A stretch of 64,000 nt of DNA from Telopea speciosissima (lineage: Eukaryota; Streptophyta; Magnoliopsida; Proteales; Proteaceae), in NCBI RefSeq assembly GCF_018873765.1, contig NW_025317420.1:1-64000 (forward strand). The letters are read 5' to 3'. Below the pieces are notes generated by a model. It was not told where the DNA came from, ran no database searches, and was given only the letters and a program-made list of their open reading frames with translations. The position numbers and the translations under genes are program-made. Shown here in pieces: positions 10,926-22,850 of this stretch; the stretch's first letter is position 1, and the number at the start of each line of letters is the position of its first letter.

Positions 10926-11984
10926 TTACGTATATAATACACCTGTTCAAAAATAGAAGACCACAGGAAATCAGCGGATGAGTGTTGACTCAAGTTTAAA
11001 TGCAGGCTCCACCAGACTCTAGTGGGCCTAAACTCAAGCTTTTGGGTGAGGCATGGGCTTTATGGGCTAGGCTTGAGCTGACATATCCCAACCTGTAGTT
11101 GGGCCATACACCCTAAGTTAGGTTTGGATTTTCAAATTATCTTTGGAGAGTGGGGGCAAGCCATATAAAGGGGAGTAAGTGCCCACCGGGCGGCCGCTGC
11201 CACAAGGCAAATGTAAACTCAGGAGAGTTGATACCCTCGACCTCCTCAGACCTGCATCCAAAAAGCTAGGTATACCCACAGAAGCAAAATCACAGAGCGA
11301 GACTTACCCGCAGAAACAGGAAAATGAGCAGCAGCAGCCAACCATGAAAATTTCATTTAATAACCTAGAAAAACTTGTGATATTTGTACCTAATTTACCA
11401 ACTCCCCTACCCCAGATGCATTAAAAGTCTACACACTTGGTCCTTGTGCCTTATTTGGTCAATTCCAATGAGAGTTACTGCAAAAGGAAGAGAAAACTGG
11501 AAAGATGATAATCCAAAAAGAAAATAGAGGAAATTCAAGGGACAAAAAAATATTCATGCTACACTTTAACCTACACCAAATACAAAATTAATGAAAGTGA
11601 TCCTCCTGATCGATTTGGAGTTCAGACTACAACTGTTCTTTGTTGACAATATACAACACAGATAAATAAAGATCCAGACCGCTACCTCCCCACCCCTCCC
11701 CCCTCTCCCCCCACCCCCCCCAAAAAAAAATAATAATAATATTAAAAAAAAGACCCAAAACTCAATATTGTTTATTGACATAATTAAAATATTTTAAAAA
11801 ATCAGAAATTCCCACCTCCTAGGGATGTGATATATTGACAAATCCATACAAGCTTGTGTCCATTTGGTTTACACGCACCCAGCTGGACTTAACTCACATT
11901 CCAAAAGCAGCAACATCTATGATCCTGAGTTCGATGCAGAGTGGTTTCAAGCCTGATTCTTCCAATAAACTGAAGGCAGATAAA
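10926..11984. other. No gene seen; homopolymer-rich
   Basis: Includes a C-rich tract at about 11690-11720 followed by an A run, and purine-rich stretches. The plus frame at 11179-11424 and minus frame at 11566-11781 have low-complexity translations and no recognisable domain. An imperfect duplication, AAACCAATGTTAGGAATGGG at about 11981 and GAACCAATGTTAGTAATGGG about 32 bases later, marks the truncated end of the next copia element. Confidence 0.5.
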
Positions 11985-12134
11985 CCAATGTTAGGAATGG
12001 GTAAAATGAGATGAACCAATGTTAGTAATGGGTAATCCTACCTCATTATCAACACGCAGTCTATCCTTATCAGAATATGGTGAAGAGGTTTGAAGCGTAG
12101 ACAAATTAGGTGTGATGTGGTTTGTAGCTGCAGT

Positions 12135-13394
12135 CAAGGTTCGAGAACTCGCGAGATCTCGCCGAGTTTCTCGGTTTCTCAAAATCTTGAGTCGAGATCA
12201 CATACGCATTCTAAAAGTGCATTTTCTTGGCGAGATGTCCGAGTTTCTCGGTTTGACATAGAAAAATGCCCATCTAGGTCCTTTACATGAGTGCCAGATC
12301 TCGAGATCTTGCTAGAAATTCTTGGTATACAGACACCTATCTATGCCGGGAATCTATGCCAGAAACCAAGACAGACACTTATTTATGCCTAATACAAAAG
12401 CATTTATTTAAGATATTATTCATAAATAAGAAAATACCCTCCATTTGAATCCAATAAAAATAGTTAAAAAATCAAATTCCAAAAGGAAAAAAAGTCAACC
12501 CCCCAGTTCAAGAACAAAAATTGGATTTTCGGTGGTAGGTGCAATTTTCAACTTTCTAATGCTGGGGTTTTTCTCAAATCTAAAAATTCCATAAATCTTA
12601 TTATGGTAAAACATTGCTAAAAACCAAAAGTGCGGTAAAATATTCATTTGTTTTGATGTCCAAAAAATTATTTCCATTCAGAGCGACTTTGACAGCATTC
12701 GCGCACACCGAATTAAGTTTGACCGGTTCATAACTCTTTCAATATAAATCAGATTTTAGCAATCTTGGACTTGTTGGAAAGCTTTCAAAACAAAGTTTTC
12801 CAACAAGTCCAAGATTGCTAAAATCTGATTTATATTGAAAGAGTTATGTACCGGTCAAACTTAATTCGGTGTGCACGAATGCTGTCAAAATCCAGTTGCG
12901 TTAGAAAGTTTGAAAATTGCACCTACCGCCGAAAATCCGGTTCTTGTTCTTGAACTGGGGAGTTGACTTTTTTTTCTTTTGCAATTTGATTTTTTAACTA
13001 TTTTTATTGGATTCAAATGGGGGGGGTATTTACTTATTTATGAATAATAGCTTAAGTAAATGCAATATCATTTACTTAAATGATATTAGGCATAAATAAG
13101 TGTGTTTGTCCTGTGTCTATCCTGGTTTCTAGCATAAGTAAGTATCTGTCCTGCTTTTCTACTAATTGAAACTCCTATTTGGACTTAGTTTTTGCAAAAT
13201 CTGATAGTGCCATTGTGTTTAAATGGCCTAAAATAGGTTGAATACCAAGTTTCAGACCCAAACTAGGTCTAAAACCCACCGAGATGAGGCTTCGAGTCGA
13301 GAAAAAAAAAAGTGCAACAACTCAGCGAGATCTCGACTCGACTCGATTTTTCAAGGGTCCGAGTTGGCACCGAGACCCGAGTTTTCGAACCTTG
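12135..13394. mobile_element. Palindromic hAT-like foldback element, 1,260 bp
   Basis: It is flanked by the 8-bp duplication GCTGCAGT at 12127-12134 and 13395-13402, and starts CAAGGTTCGA and ends TCGAACCTTG, which fits hAT ends (8-bp duplication, YARNG start). Almost the whole element is an inverted repeat about an axis near 12788; the innermost arms include CTTGTTGGAAA and TTTTCCAACAAG, with about 110 bases of near-perfect pairing. The outer arms carry repeated CGAGATCTCG words, themselves palindromes. There is no transposase frame, so it is non-autonomous. Its insertion broke the copia protease exactly at the catalytic aspartate motif. Confidence 0.85.
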
Positions 13395-14368
13395 GCTGCA
13401 GTGTCAGGGTACCATTCTTTTAGGTTTGGTGATGAAGCAGGCAGAATTCCAGCCATATTGGCAGTGGGTGGAGTCTGGGCTGAAGAGTTGGTGGAGTACC
13501 GAAAATAACACTTGCTTGCAGTGTGATTAAACTTGTTACAAATTTGACAGCGATCCTTCCTCCTTGGACGCTGGCCTTGGCTGCGATTGGGCTGAAGTGC
13601 AGGACGCACGAGAGTGGGAAGAATACCTTGTTGCAAAGGAACAGAGGTGGTGGTGCTCTTGGAAGAATCGGCCTTAACATGAGAGAGATTGGCTTCAACA
13701 ACACTTTGGGCAGTCTTCATTCGCATCTCATGACTAAAAAGAAGACGATGAAGATCATGGAATGATACTGGTTCAGCCTTGATTGCAAGGGCTGACACAA
13801 TATCGCTGAAATCTTCTCCCAAGTTTTTAAAGACAATGGCATTGAGTTCCTTCACAGAGAGAGATTTGTTGGCTGCAGCCAACTGATCAATGATGTATTT
13901 CACTTCTTGAAGATAGGTGCTTACTAATTTGTCACCCTTCATTGTGTTGTGCAGCTGCATATGGAGTTGAAGAATGCTAGTTGTGGATAGGGTGCCAAAT
14001 GCCGTTTCAAGAGAATGCCAGACCTCAGCCGCAGTTGTGAGGCCAACAACATATGGCAATACTTTAGGGGTAAGAGATGCAAGGAGCCAGCTCATGACCA
14101 TCTGGTCCTTGTGAATCCACTCAGTATAGTCCGGATTGATAAGAGAAGAGGTGGGACTAGAAGTAGCCATTGAAGCAGAAGACGAAGCTGGTGTTTGCAT
14201 TGGTGGGCAGATGGTAGAACCATCAATGAAACCCACAAGATTATGGGAACGCAGTAGAGGCATGAGTTGCGTTTTCCATAACAGAAAATTATCAGCAGAG
14301 AGCTTTAAGGTGATATGGTGTTGGAAACTGGCAGTGGGAAAAGGAGAGGGCAAAGGAGCGGAAGACAT
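13395..14368 (-). pseudogene. Copia gag with CCHC knuckle, interrupted at protease
   Basis: The open frame is long and nearly intact. I take the ATG at 14368 (MSSAPLPSPFPTASF) over the one at 14407, because the latter lies across the LTR-PBS junction. Domain evidence: LSADNFLLWKTQLMPLL near the N-terminus, VWHSLETAFGTLSTTSILQL in the middle (UBN2 gag), and the zinc knuckle CQICNKFNHTASKC. The last native residues are EWYPDTAA, the protease active site with alanine where glycine is usual (caused or masked by the insertion), after which translation enters the hAT-like element. Gag could still be made, but as a fusion with about 20 foreign residues. Confidence 0.85.
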
Positions 14369-14406
14369 TGTTGGCCACGTAGAAGATCGTGTGGCAGGTG
14401 ATACCA

Positions 14407-14635
14407 TGTGAAAATAGAGTATTTTCTAGAATTTTTCCTCATCTCAAAACGTTGAGTTTGAGGTGTATTTATATTTGAATTTTAATTTACATTTAGTTAC
14501 AATGGGATGCTATCCGTTGTAGAGTTTGGATAGCATTGAACAAGCTAACATGTAGGGATAAGAGGTTACACATGGTTTGAATAATTCAAACTATTTTGAA
14601 AATTTAAAATTCTGTTGGAGATTCAAATCCAAACA
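14407..14635 (-). repeat. 5' LTR of the copia element (229 bp)
   Basis: On the minus strand it begins TGTTTGGATTTGAATCTCC and ends CTCTATTTTCACA, immediately followed by the PBS TGGTATCACC. A TATA box (TATAAATAC) lies at about 14474-14466, about 65 bases before the LTR end, so the R region is short. The size is typical of small copia LTRs. The partner LTR is missing. Confidence 0.85.
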
Positions 14636-15447
14636 TTCTCCTAATAGTAGGAATGGTACAGATCTAGCAGTTTTCTTGGAAATTTACTAAAATCGCCATA
14701 CTGGTGCACAAGAACATCAAAAAGAACTGAAAATCAGAAGCCTAAGAGTAACAGTGTCATGTCAGAAGCAAATCTAAGATATCTATAAAGACTGTCCACC
14801 AATTGTAACACTGGTATATCGTCATATCATACTCTTGGGATATTCATACTTAAAGTATTCCTATCCAAGGATCATAATCATCCAATTCATCATATTCTTT
14901 TGGCCTAGCAGAAAATCCAGGCTCTTCTAAATATATGTAATATAATGTTTAGATTGGTCAGTTTTTCTTAGCATGGACATGCGTATCTTGAGGAACAGTT
15001 CAAACGAAGGGTGGAACTGCCTGCTCATACTTGGATTCTCTACTTATAGACTATTTTTATACACTTAAGAAATCATAAGATCCTTCCTATATGATCTGTT
15101 TGTTCTTCTGTATATCAATTTCAATAAATTATTTAAAGGGATTCCAATATTTGCAAATGTTTGTTTCACATGAGGAATTTAGAATTCAGGAAAATATTTC
15201 TATTTGGGGGTTATAATCGATAAAACGAAATCTGGAAAATTTTATAAAATCATTTTCCAGATTTTGAGTGTATCGAGAGTTTGTTCTCATCCTTCATTGT
15301 TGGAGCTTCTCTGATAATTTGTCGATTTCAATGTTAAATTGGGCTGTTTCTTATCCAATCCAGTTGTAAAAGATACGTCTTGGTTAAATCTAACTTTCAT
15401 TTAAAGTCAAGTGGCCAATGTTCTAATTTGAGTTGAAATTGAAGATT
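14636..15447. other. No gene seen
   Basis: AT-rich sequence beyond the copia LTR. One short inverted repeat is visible (ATCTGGAAAATTTTATAAAA pairing with TTTCCAGAT near 15230-15262). No supportable frame, and no match to the other repeats in the window. Confidence 0.5.
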
Positions 15448-15980
15448 TCCTGCAAGTTTCCTCTCCGAAACATAGTTTGAGGTCTCGCCGAGATCTTGGT
15501 TTGTTTGTGTGTGTGTGTGCATGTGTGTTTTCAATTTCTTGCAAGTTTCCTCTTCGAAACATGGTTTGAGGTCTCACCGAGATCTCGGTGTGTGTGTGTG
15601 TGTTGCCATGTCGAAACCACAGGCAAGTTAGGGAATCAACAAGTTAGTGTGTGTGTTACTGAGGTCGAAACCACAAGCAAGTTAGGGAATCAACAAGTGT
15701 GTGTTACCGAGTCGAAACCACAGGCAAGTTTGGGAATGAACAAGGTTTCAGTTGAAATGTCGACATCTTGCCGAGATTTCAGTCTGAAATCTCATATTGG
15801 TCAAAACTGTTACCATCCACTTGACATAAAAGCCTCAACTTGACGAGACTTGGTTGAATTTTGATCAGTCTTGTCTGTCTCGGTGGGTTTCGACTGTGAA
15901 TGCACAACCCCTCCCCCCCCCCCCCCCCCCCAAATGCTGATTTTTTTTTACCAAATCTTACATAACCAAGCTTGGAACAA
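15448..15980. mobile_element. Left part of a CGAGATCTCG-family element
   Basis: It contains the same words as the palindromic element at 12.1-13.4 kb: GAGGTCTCGCCGAGATCTTGG at about 15480 and GAGGTCTCACCGAGATCTCGG at about 15569, both preceded by GCAAGTTTCCTCT and CGAAACAT (a local duplication of about 87 bases). It also contains CTGTCTCGGTGGGTTTCGA near 15880. GT runs and a C run (15907-15931) lie inside. Its matching right end appears only at 22970-23188, beyond the LINE, which suggests that the LINE landed in it. Confidence 0.55.
15607..15742. repeat. Short minisatellite, three units
   Basis: Three units of TCGAAACCACAGGCAAGTT-type sequence followed by GGGAATCAACAAG, spaced about 50-57 bases apart, with GTGTGTGTTAC spacers. 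It produces the repetitive plus-strand translation in 15496-15843, which I do not consider a gene. Confidence 0.85.
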
Positions 15981-16004
15981 GTGGATTTTTAAAAAAAACT
16001 AAGG

Positions 16005-16680
16005 GTTTTACTTAAAGATTTAAAGAAGGGTTGTGATCCTATTGATGTTTCTTCAGTTGAAGCATTCAATGATTATATTGATAACATCAGTGTGAATGAT
16101 CTAAGATGGTCGGGAACTTCTCTTGGCATAATAGAAGAAGTGGGGAGTCCAGAATTGCCTGTAAACTTAATCGAATCTTAGTCAATGAAGCCTATTTATC
16201 CACCTTCCCTTCTTCTCAGGCCACCTTTGATCACCCCGACATCTCAGACTATTCCTCCATCTCTCTCCTCATCCAACCATACATCTCCTTTGGCCCAAAA
16301 CCCTTCAAATATTTTGACATATGGTCCTCTCATCTGAATTTCGTCTCTATAGTCCAATTGGCATGGGATAAACCTGTCCATGCTTTTTACCCCTCTCATT
16401 GCTTTTGCCAAGAACCCCCGTAATGTCAAGAGTGCTCTTAAAGCTTGGAATGCTAACTCCTTTGGAAATATTCGTCTTCTCCTGCTGCCTGTAGATTCAA
16501 GCTTTCTGATATCCAGACTAGAGTTCAAGATGACACCCTCAGTCCATTTGGCTGAAGAAGAAAAGAAAATGGCCTTAGATCTCTCTTCCTTGGTGGCTCA
16601 AGAGGAGAGTTTTTCAAGGCAAAAAGCAAGGGTCAAACGGCTTCAGCCTAGTGATACCAACTCTGCCTGCTTCCACTAGA
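16005..16680 (+). pseudogene. LINE endonuclease C-terminus and linker
   Basis: FNDYIDNISVNDLRWSG leads into NFSWHNRRSGESRIACKLNR and ILVNEAYLSTFPSSQA, the last part of the APE-type endonuclease of plant L1 elements, with the ISDYSSISLL segment where ISDHSPI is usual. The histidine of SDH is replaced by tyrosine, which would inactivate the nuclease. A frameshift follows near 16400, then the linker NPRNVKSALKAWNANSFGNI. Confidence 0.8.
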
Positions 16681-17039
16681 CAATGAAAGCTAGAACCAAT
16701 TTCAACTCCATCCCCTTGCTCATTGCTCTAGATGGATCCCCTTTTTCCTCAGTGATGGGGCATTAGGATGGAAGCAGTCCGATTCTTCAAGGAGCTATAC
16801 TGCCCCATCTCCCCTATCTCATCAACTCCCATCCCTGATGGGCTTATCAACAAGTTCATCCCTCGCTCCCTTCTCCACTCTCTGCAAGCAATCCCAAATG
16901 AAGATGAGATCCTTAAAGTGATTCTCCCAGAAGACTAAAAGAGCTCCTAGTCCGACTGGGTTCAGTATGGGTTTCTTGTCTTCCTGTAGGGATATTGTCA
17001 AAGTTGACCTCATCAAGGCAATTCAGAGCTTCTTTTTAA

Positions 17040-17533
17040 ATCCCAAGCAGAATAAAGGTACAAATCAAACATTCCTTTGTCTTATTCCGAGGAAAGAAGG
17101 TGCATCTTCCATGTAAGATTCCAGGCCTATCTTTGTCTATAACACTTTATACAAGTTCATTGCCGAAGTATTTTCCAATAGGATCAACCTGGTTGTGGCT
17201 TCCCTTGTCAATATCAATTAATCAGCTTCCATTGCAAGTTGAAACATTTCAGACAACATTCTCCTTTGCAATGATTTGGTTCGTGGTTTCGAGAGGAAAT
17301 GTCACACTCTTGCTTTCTTCATGAAGATTGACATTCACAAAGCGTTTGACTCCCTAAGATGGGACTACATCATCAGTGTTTTGAACAGAATGGTATTTCC
17401 TCCGATGTTTATCAACTGGATTTATCACTGCATCTCCTCCCTTCAGTTCTCAGTATTGGCCAATGGTAGCCCTGTAGGCTTCTTCTCCTCTTCGGTTGGC
17501 ATTAGGCAAGTCTGCCCACTATCTCCCCTTATA
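17040..17533 (+). pseudogene. LINE reverse transcriptase, N-terminal part
   Basis: A frame-shifted start near 17090 reads CLIPRKEGASS; the region continues with FIAEVFSNRINLVV in a second frame and then NDLVRGFERKC, KIDIHKAFDSLRWDYI and SVLANGSPVGFFSSSVGIRQ, followed by PLSPLIF. These are RT blocks of plant L1 elements (the KxDxxKAFDxxxW block, then GxxQGxPLSPxLF). The glycine after RQ is changed to valine. The coding sequence breaks off in the LIF codons where the inverted-repeat element inserted, and resumes at 21326. Confidence 0.85.
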
Positions 17534-17538
17534 TTTAC

Positions 17539-20500
17539 TGATCGAACTATAATTATGCATTGACTTTATATTTTATTGTTGGTTCCAATTTAATATCTTT
17601 GGTTTAATTAATTCAATTTTGCTATGTAATTGTGATTGCAGGGTGTTACAGGGTCATACGCATAAAAGATGCTGAATGGAAGGATTTGATACAATCTAAG
17701 TACCAGTCTACCCATGGATCAATTCACAAGTGATCAAGGGTAAGATGGGAAGAAGTTTCACTAAAGACCCAAGGGCATTGAAGAATTTTCACCTCAAATT
17801 AGAAGTATGACCAAGAAATTGGGCAACAAAGGAAAATCAAGCACAAGAGCATAACCGTAATTTCAAAAAATTGAGAAATTTTCAGAAGATATCTAATATT
17901 GGGCTCATACCATCCAGAACATTAATTGGAGCAACTTTAATTCTCGGATTGGGTCCATCCGGGGCCAAGATGGAGAGATATTTTCAAAAAGAGGATTTTG
18001 ACCAAATTTATAATTTAGGTTGACCTTTTAGATTTAAATAAATAGGTTAAATTCTCTCTCCTCTAATTATATCTCTCCCTCTTCCCTATCACTCTCTGGC
18101 ATAGTTCTCTCTCTCCTACCTCTCTCACATCTTCTCTCTCCCCAATCCTTTTCAATGCCTATCATACCTTTTCTCTCTCCCACTTTCTCTTTTCAAATCT
18201 CTCTCACAAAATCCTTCTACTTGACGTCCCTTTCAACCCTAAAATCTCACCCACGATCTCCTATTTCTAAGGGAATCCCTCATTTTCCTTTTATTTTTAG
18301 GGAGATTTGGAACCAGCAGCCATCCACGATCCAACATAGGCCCCTTCCATCATCCCACCATTATTCTTCTCTCTCAATCCTTTTCTTCTCCATGTTTTAT
18401 CTTGGGAACCAGTGCACGGATCGGCCTTGCTCTCATCATTTTAGCAGCCTCGTCGTCACCATTGTCACTGCATCGCCATCCACCTACGTATTGTATTCTA
18501 TGGAAAATCATCGTCTTCACTATTGCTACCCCCTGTCAATTAGCACCATGAGTGACTAAGTATCTTCTGTCTTTAGGTGTAGATGAACCTTTGACAATTG
18601 TTATTTAATTTCTAGTTTAAGCATACTTGATTGTTTGATGTTGAGACTCCATCCCTTTATGGATGATTTTAATTGCATTATTTAGTTTAGAGAATGTGCT
18701 TCTGTGATTCATATTTTCTATTGAAACAATAGTTTTTATCAAAATTTTGGTTGCACCAATGATAGCCTATAACTGACTGAACTAAGCGTATGCGAAAGAC
18801 GATAATGATCGGCAAGATATGTTATAAATAGGATGAACTAAAATTATCATTGTGTGGTTGCATTAGGCTTGTAGCTATAATGAACCGAAGGATGTGCCAA
18901 AGTTAAATAATCATGTCAATGGGGATTTGAAACCAAAAGGCAGTTTTTCTCATCAATTCTCACTTTTGTTAATTAGTCGTTAATTTAGTTTTAAATTTTG
19001 CAAATTGCTTTTCATAACCACTCCACATCATCTTAGTAGATTTAGCCTTCCAATTCCCGTGGATTCGATCCCTTCTTACTATTGTTCTAGCAGTAATTTA
19101 GGATTTATTTTTTATCTCTTAACGACAAGATTATGAGATTAAAAATAAACCCTAATTAAACTAATTAGAATAGTGGTAAATAGGGATCAAATCCACGGGG
19201 AACTAAAAGGCTAAATTTACTAAAATTGATGTGAATGTTGTTTTGAAAATCAAATTTGCAAAATTCAAAACTAAATTAAAACTAAGTAAAAACTAATTAA
19301 CAAAGAGGTGAATTAATGAGAAGAAACTATCCTTAGGTTTTGAATCTATATTGGCATTATTACATAATCTCTGGCGCATACTTCGGTTCACTAAAACTAC
19401 AAGTTCCAATGCAACCACAAAAAGAAATATGATTCCAAGCTACCCTAAGTATAACTTATCCTGTCAAGTACTATCGTCTATCACTTTCGCTTAGCATGAT
19501 TAGTTTGATTGGTTAAAGACCATCGTCAGTGTTTGTCACAGATCACATACAGATAAACCATTGTTTGAATAGAATAAGTGAATCACAAAGACAAATATTC
19601 TAAACTGATTTAACTATTAAAATCATCCATAAGGGAAGGGGTCTTTAACATCAAACAATCGAGTATGTTTTACAACCAGAATTCTAATAATAATAAACAA
19701 AAATTTCATCTAAACCTAAGGATAGAAAGGAGACTTAGCCGCTCATGGTGCAAATCGACAGGAGGATGCTTTGGAGACGATGACCCATGGAGTCAAAACG
19801 CAAGAGGCTGAATTGATGCAATGTTGATTGATGGTGCTCAATAAAGGCGCTGGATGGAGGTGGGCTTGGCGATCTCTGCAAGTTGCTGTCCAGGAAGAAA
19901 ACATTGGAAGAAGAAGAAAGTGTTTGAGAAGAGAAGAATAATGGTGGAAGATGGAAGGGCTGCTATGCTAGATCATGGATGGCTGCTGGTTCCAGATCTC
20001 CCAAAAAATATAAAAGGAAAACAAAGGATTCCCTAAGAGATAGGACATCGTGGGTGAGATTTTGGAGTTGGAAGAGACGTCAAGTGGAAGGATTTTGTGA
20101 GAGAGATTTGAAGAGAGAAAGTGGGAGACAGAAAAGGTAATAGGGATTGAAAAGGATTGGGGAGAGAGAAGATGAGAGAGGTAGGAGAGAGAGAACCGTG
20201 TGAGAGAATGATAGGGAAGAGAGAGAGAGAGATAGAAGTAGAGGAGAGAGAATTTAACCTCTTTATTTAAATCTAAAAATCAACCTAAATTCTAAATTTG
20301 GTCAAAATCCTCTTTTTGAAAATATCTCTCCATCCTAGCTCCGGATGGACCCAATCCAAGAATTAAAATTGCTCCAATTAATGTTCCAGACGATATGAAC
20401 CAAATATCGGATATCTTCTGAAAATTTAAAATATTTCATATGATATGTAGAAATTGTACAAGTATGTCTATCTTCCAGGTTCAGGTCTTCCATTTTTGTC

Positions 20501-21320
20501 TGTCGGAGTGGTGTAAAAAATCAATGATCTTCGATCTATCCATCATTCTGTTTGAAATTCTAACACTTCAGTCAAGTGATTGCAACCTATCCAGATTTGT
20601 TGACATTTCAATCAAATAATAAATGACTCTTTGTTTTATTTTGGTCATAATACTCCAAAATAATATGCATATGACTGAATTAACAAAACTACGAAGAATA
20701 ATGGAACTTACCATGATTTCAAGTTATCACTTGTAGTGAAAATAAATCAATTTTTACAATGTTTGGTTATATCTTCCTATCTTCTCAAAAGTTAGATTTA
20801 TGATGCTGTTTTATAATTCTAGCAAGCATTGTCCTTAACTATGCCCTGTTCAATATCCAGATCTTTAGTTTCCATTTCCGATTCATCTTGCTCTCATTAC
20901 GACATGAAAGTTATCTATGCATTTATCTGCCAATTTATCCAGAACTTCACACTTTTAGCTGTTAGCCATCCATGAGGTGGCTCAGAACATTTATACACAG
21001 TGGCATTAGATGGAATGTAAATTGCTTGCTTGTCCTTGTAAATAACATGGACTTGCCCTTTTAACTTTGAAAACTCTTCAATGCCCTTGGGTCTTCAGTG
21101 AAACCTCTTCCCATCTTGCCCTGGATCACATCTGAGTCGATCCATGGGTAGACTGGTGCCTAGATTGTATCAAATCCTTCCATTCAACATCTTTTATGCA
21201 CATGACCCTGTAACACCCTGCAATCACAATTACATAGCAAAATAGAATTAATTAATCCAAAGATATTTAATTGGAACCAAAAATTAAATAGAAATTCAAT
21301 GCATAATTATAGCCCGATCA
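17539..21320. mobile_element. 3,782-bp inverted-repeat element with TG...CA ends (tail-to-tail LTR-like)
   Basis: It is flanked by the 5-bp duplication TTTAC (17534-17538 and 21321-21325). The left end TGATCGAACTATAATTATGC is the inverted partner of the right end GCATAATTATAGCCCGATCA. The pairing continues inward through GGGTGTTACAGGGTCAT, CCATGGATCAA/TTGATCCATGG-type and TTTAAATAAA words to an axis near 19128, where the left arm ends AACGACA. The left arm is about 1.58 kb and the right about 2.19 kb, because the right has about 600 extra bases near 20430-20990. TG...CA ends with a 5-bp duplication are LTR-type marks, but the two arms are inverted. It contains no coding domain. Confidence 0.75.
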
Positions 21321-21325
21321 TTTAC

Positions 21326-22844
21326 CCTAGCCATGAAAGTTCTTTCAAGGGAGGTCCAATGCAAGACTAATCAACACTTCATCTCTCATATGCCCAAGTG
21401 CAAGAATCTTAAGATCACCCACTTAGCCTTTACAGATGACCTGATGATCTTCTTCAAAGCAAACATTTTATCTATTGAGACTATTATGGCATGCTTGAAT
21501 CAGTTTGAAAATTACTCTGGCCTCAAAATCAATCCCCAAAAATCTCATCTATTTTTGGCCGTTCTCTGATACTCTCTTCCAGCCATCTCCCAATTAAATA
21601 TTTGGGGCTGCCTCTTATTCTAACTAGGATGACTGCTCATCATTGTACTCCAATCCTTGATCTCATGCACTAGAGACTTCAGTTATGGAAAGGCAAACTC
21701 CTCTCATATGCTAGCCGCTTGGAACTTATCAGATCTGTCCTTCAATCTTTTCATACATCTATTAGTCTGGTATCATTGGCTGCCACAGTCCACCATCAAG
21801 GAAATTGAATCTTTTATCTGTTCTTTTCTATGGAAAGGAAAGGAACTCTTTGATTCCTTCATCCTATGAGCTGGCTTCCATTTGTCTTCCCAAGTTAGAG
21901 GGAGGCCTTGGTTAGCAAACAATCAAAGAGGTAAATTCGGCTGGAATTTTCAAATTGATATGGAAGCTTGCTGCCAAGAAGAAAAATATATGGGTAGGTT
22001 GGATCGCTGCTTAAGAATGACTCCATTTGGACAGTCTCCCCATGCTTTGACGCTTCTTGGGTATGTAGAAAAATCCTAAACCTCAAGCCTACAGCCCTTG
22101 AGGCTGTAAGTTGCAAGGTTGATGATGCTACTTCTACTAAGATTTGGTTAGATCATTGGCATCCATTGGGAGACCTCCCCCTCATTGGCTCCAGAGAGCT
22201 TCATAGAGTGGATCTCCACAAACACTCTTTAATAGCGGATATCATCTGCCAGGATGGCTGGAGTCCCCTTCCCTCCCCCCTCCTCCATTACTAGAAGGCC
22301 TTCTAGTACTGGAGACATTGTTAGCTGGTCTCCATCTTCTTCAGGCATGTTCAATGCAAAGTCTTCTTGGGACCTTGTCAGATCAAGGCGGTCCACCTCC
22401 CCATGGAGAAAAATCGTTCGGTTTAAAGACCATACCCTCGCCACAACTTCTGTGTATGGAGAGAGAACCCTCTAAAACTGCCTCCCAACGCAGTCGTTTC
22501 TTCTTCACCAGCATATCCTAGTGTCCACTATTTGTTGTTTTTGCCAGAACGCCACGGAAGATGTTGATCACCTTTTCTTCAAATCCTCATTCTCCTCAGT
22601 TGGGGCAGAAGTCTTTGAGTGTTGTGGACCTAGGAGGCAAAGAATTTTTCCCTTCAATAGAAAGTGGATTTGGGTGGACATGTCTTTTGCTGGAAATTCA
22701 ATTTGTGATATGATTGGGAAGCTTGCTTTTTCCCTCCTGCCCCCTTGGGGGCTTTCCTTATTTTCTCTTTTCTTGTTTGATTTGAATTATATATGTTCTA
22801 ATACTAAAGATTGTGTGGAATTAGTCATATCATTAATAAATAAA

Positions 22845-22850
<6 letters not shown>
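21326..22850 (+). pseudogene. LINE reverse transcriptase C-terminus, connector and zinc segment
   Basis: RT resumes in frame with the upstream part: LAMKVLSREVQ, then LKITHLAFTDDLMIFFKA, where FTDD is the FADD catalytic box with its two aspartates, and NYSGLKINPQKSHLF. Frameshifted connector pieces follow (ESFICSFLWKG; DRCLRMTPFGQ region; FWLDHWHP-like DHWHPLGDLP near 22155). At 22521-22620 the sequence CCFCQNATEDVDHLFF matches the zf-RVT zinc segment of plant non-LTR elements. Confidence 0.75.

Larger units (their letters stand above)
11985..14635 (-). mobile_element. Truncated Ty1/copia element (5' LTR, gag, protease)
   Basis: Minus-strand order is a 5' LTR (14635-14407), a PBS starting TGGTATCACC directly after the LTR, gag, a CCHC knuckle, and the protease start WYPDT. 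There the hAT-like element at 12135-13394 interrupts it. The protease resumes at 12126 as ATNHITPNLSTLQ and GLPITNIGSS and is cut off near 11990. No integrase, RT or 3' LTR is present. The protease motif spacing is like that of the copia remnant at 4.5-6.8 kb, so both may belong to one lineage. Confidence 0.9.
16005..22850 (+). mobile_element. L1-type LINE, 5'-truncated, split by a 3.8-kb insertion
   Basis: The pieces in order are the endonuclease C-terminus with linker (16005-16680), reverse transcriptase (about 17040-17533), the insertion (17539-21320), the rest of RT (21326-21570), the connector region, and a zf-RVT-like zinc segment (22521-22620). It ends at a (TA)n run, in place of a poly(A). 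Imperfect copies of a segment resembling GTGGATTTTTAAA...CTAAGGGTT at 15981-16008 and 22970-22996 may be its target duplication, though about 47 bases separate the TA run from the right copy. It has many stops and frameshifts. Confidence 0.8.

Noticed and set aside
15496..15843. 115-residue plus-strand frame rich in VCVCV and TTSKLGNQQV
   Set aside because: It is the translation of GT runs and the 50-57 bp minisatellite; no protein family fits.
18155..18559. 134-residue plus-strand frame
   Set aside because: It lies within the left arm of the inverted-repeat element; its pyrimidine-rich codons reflect CTCTCT tracts and the opposite arm does not keep the frame.
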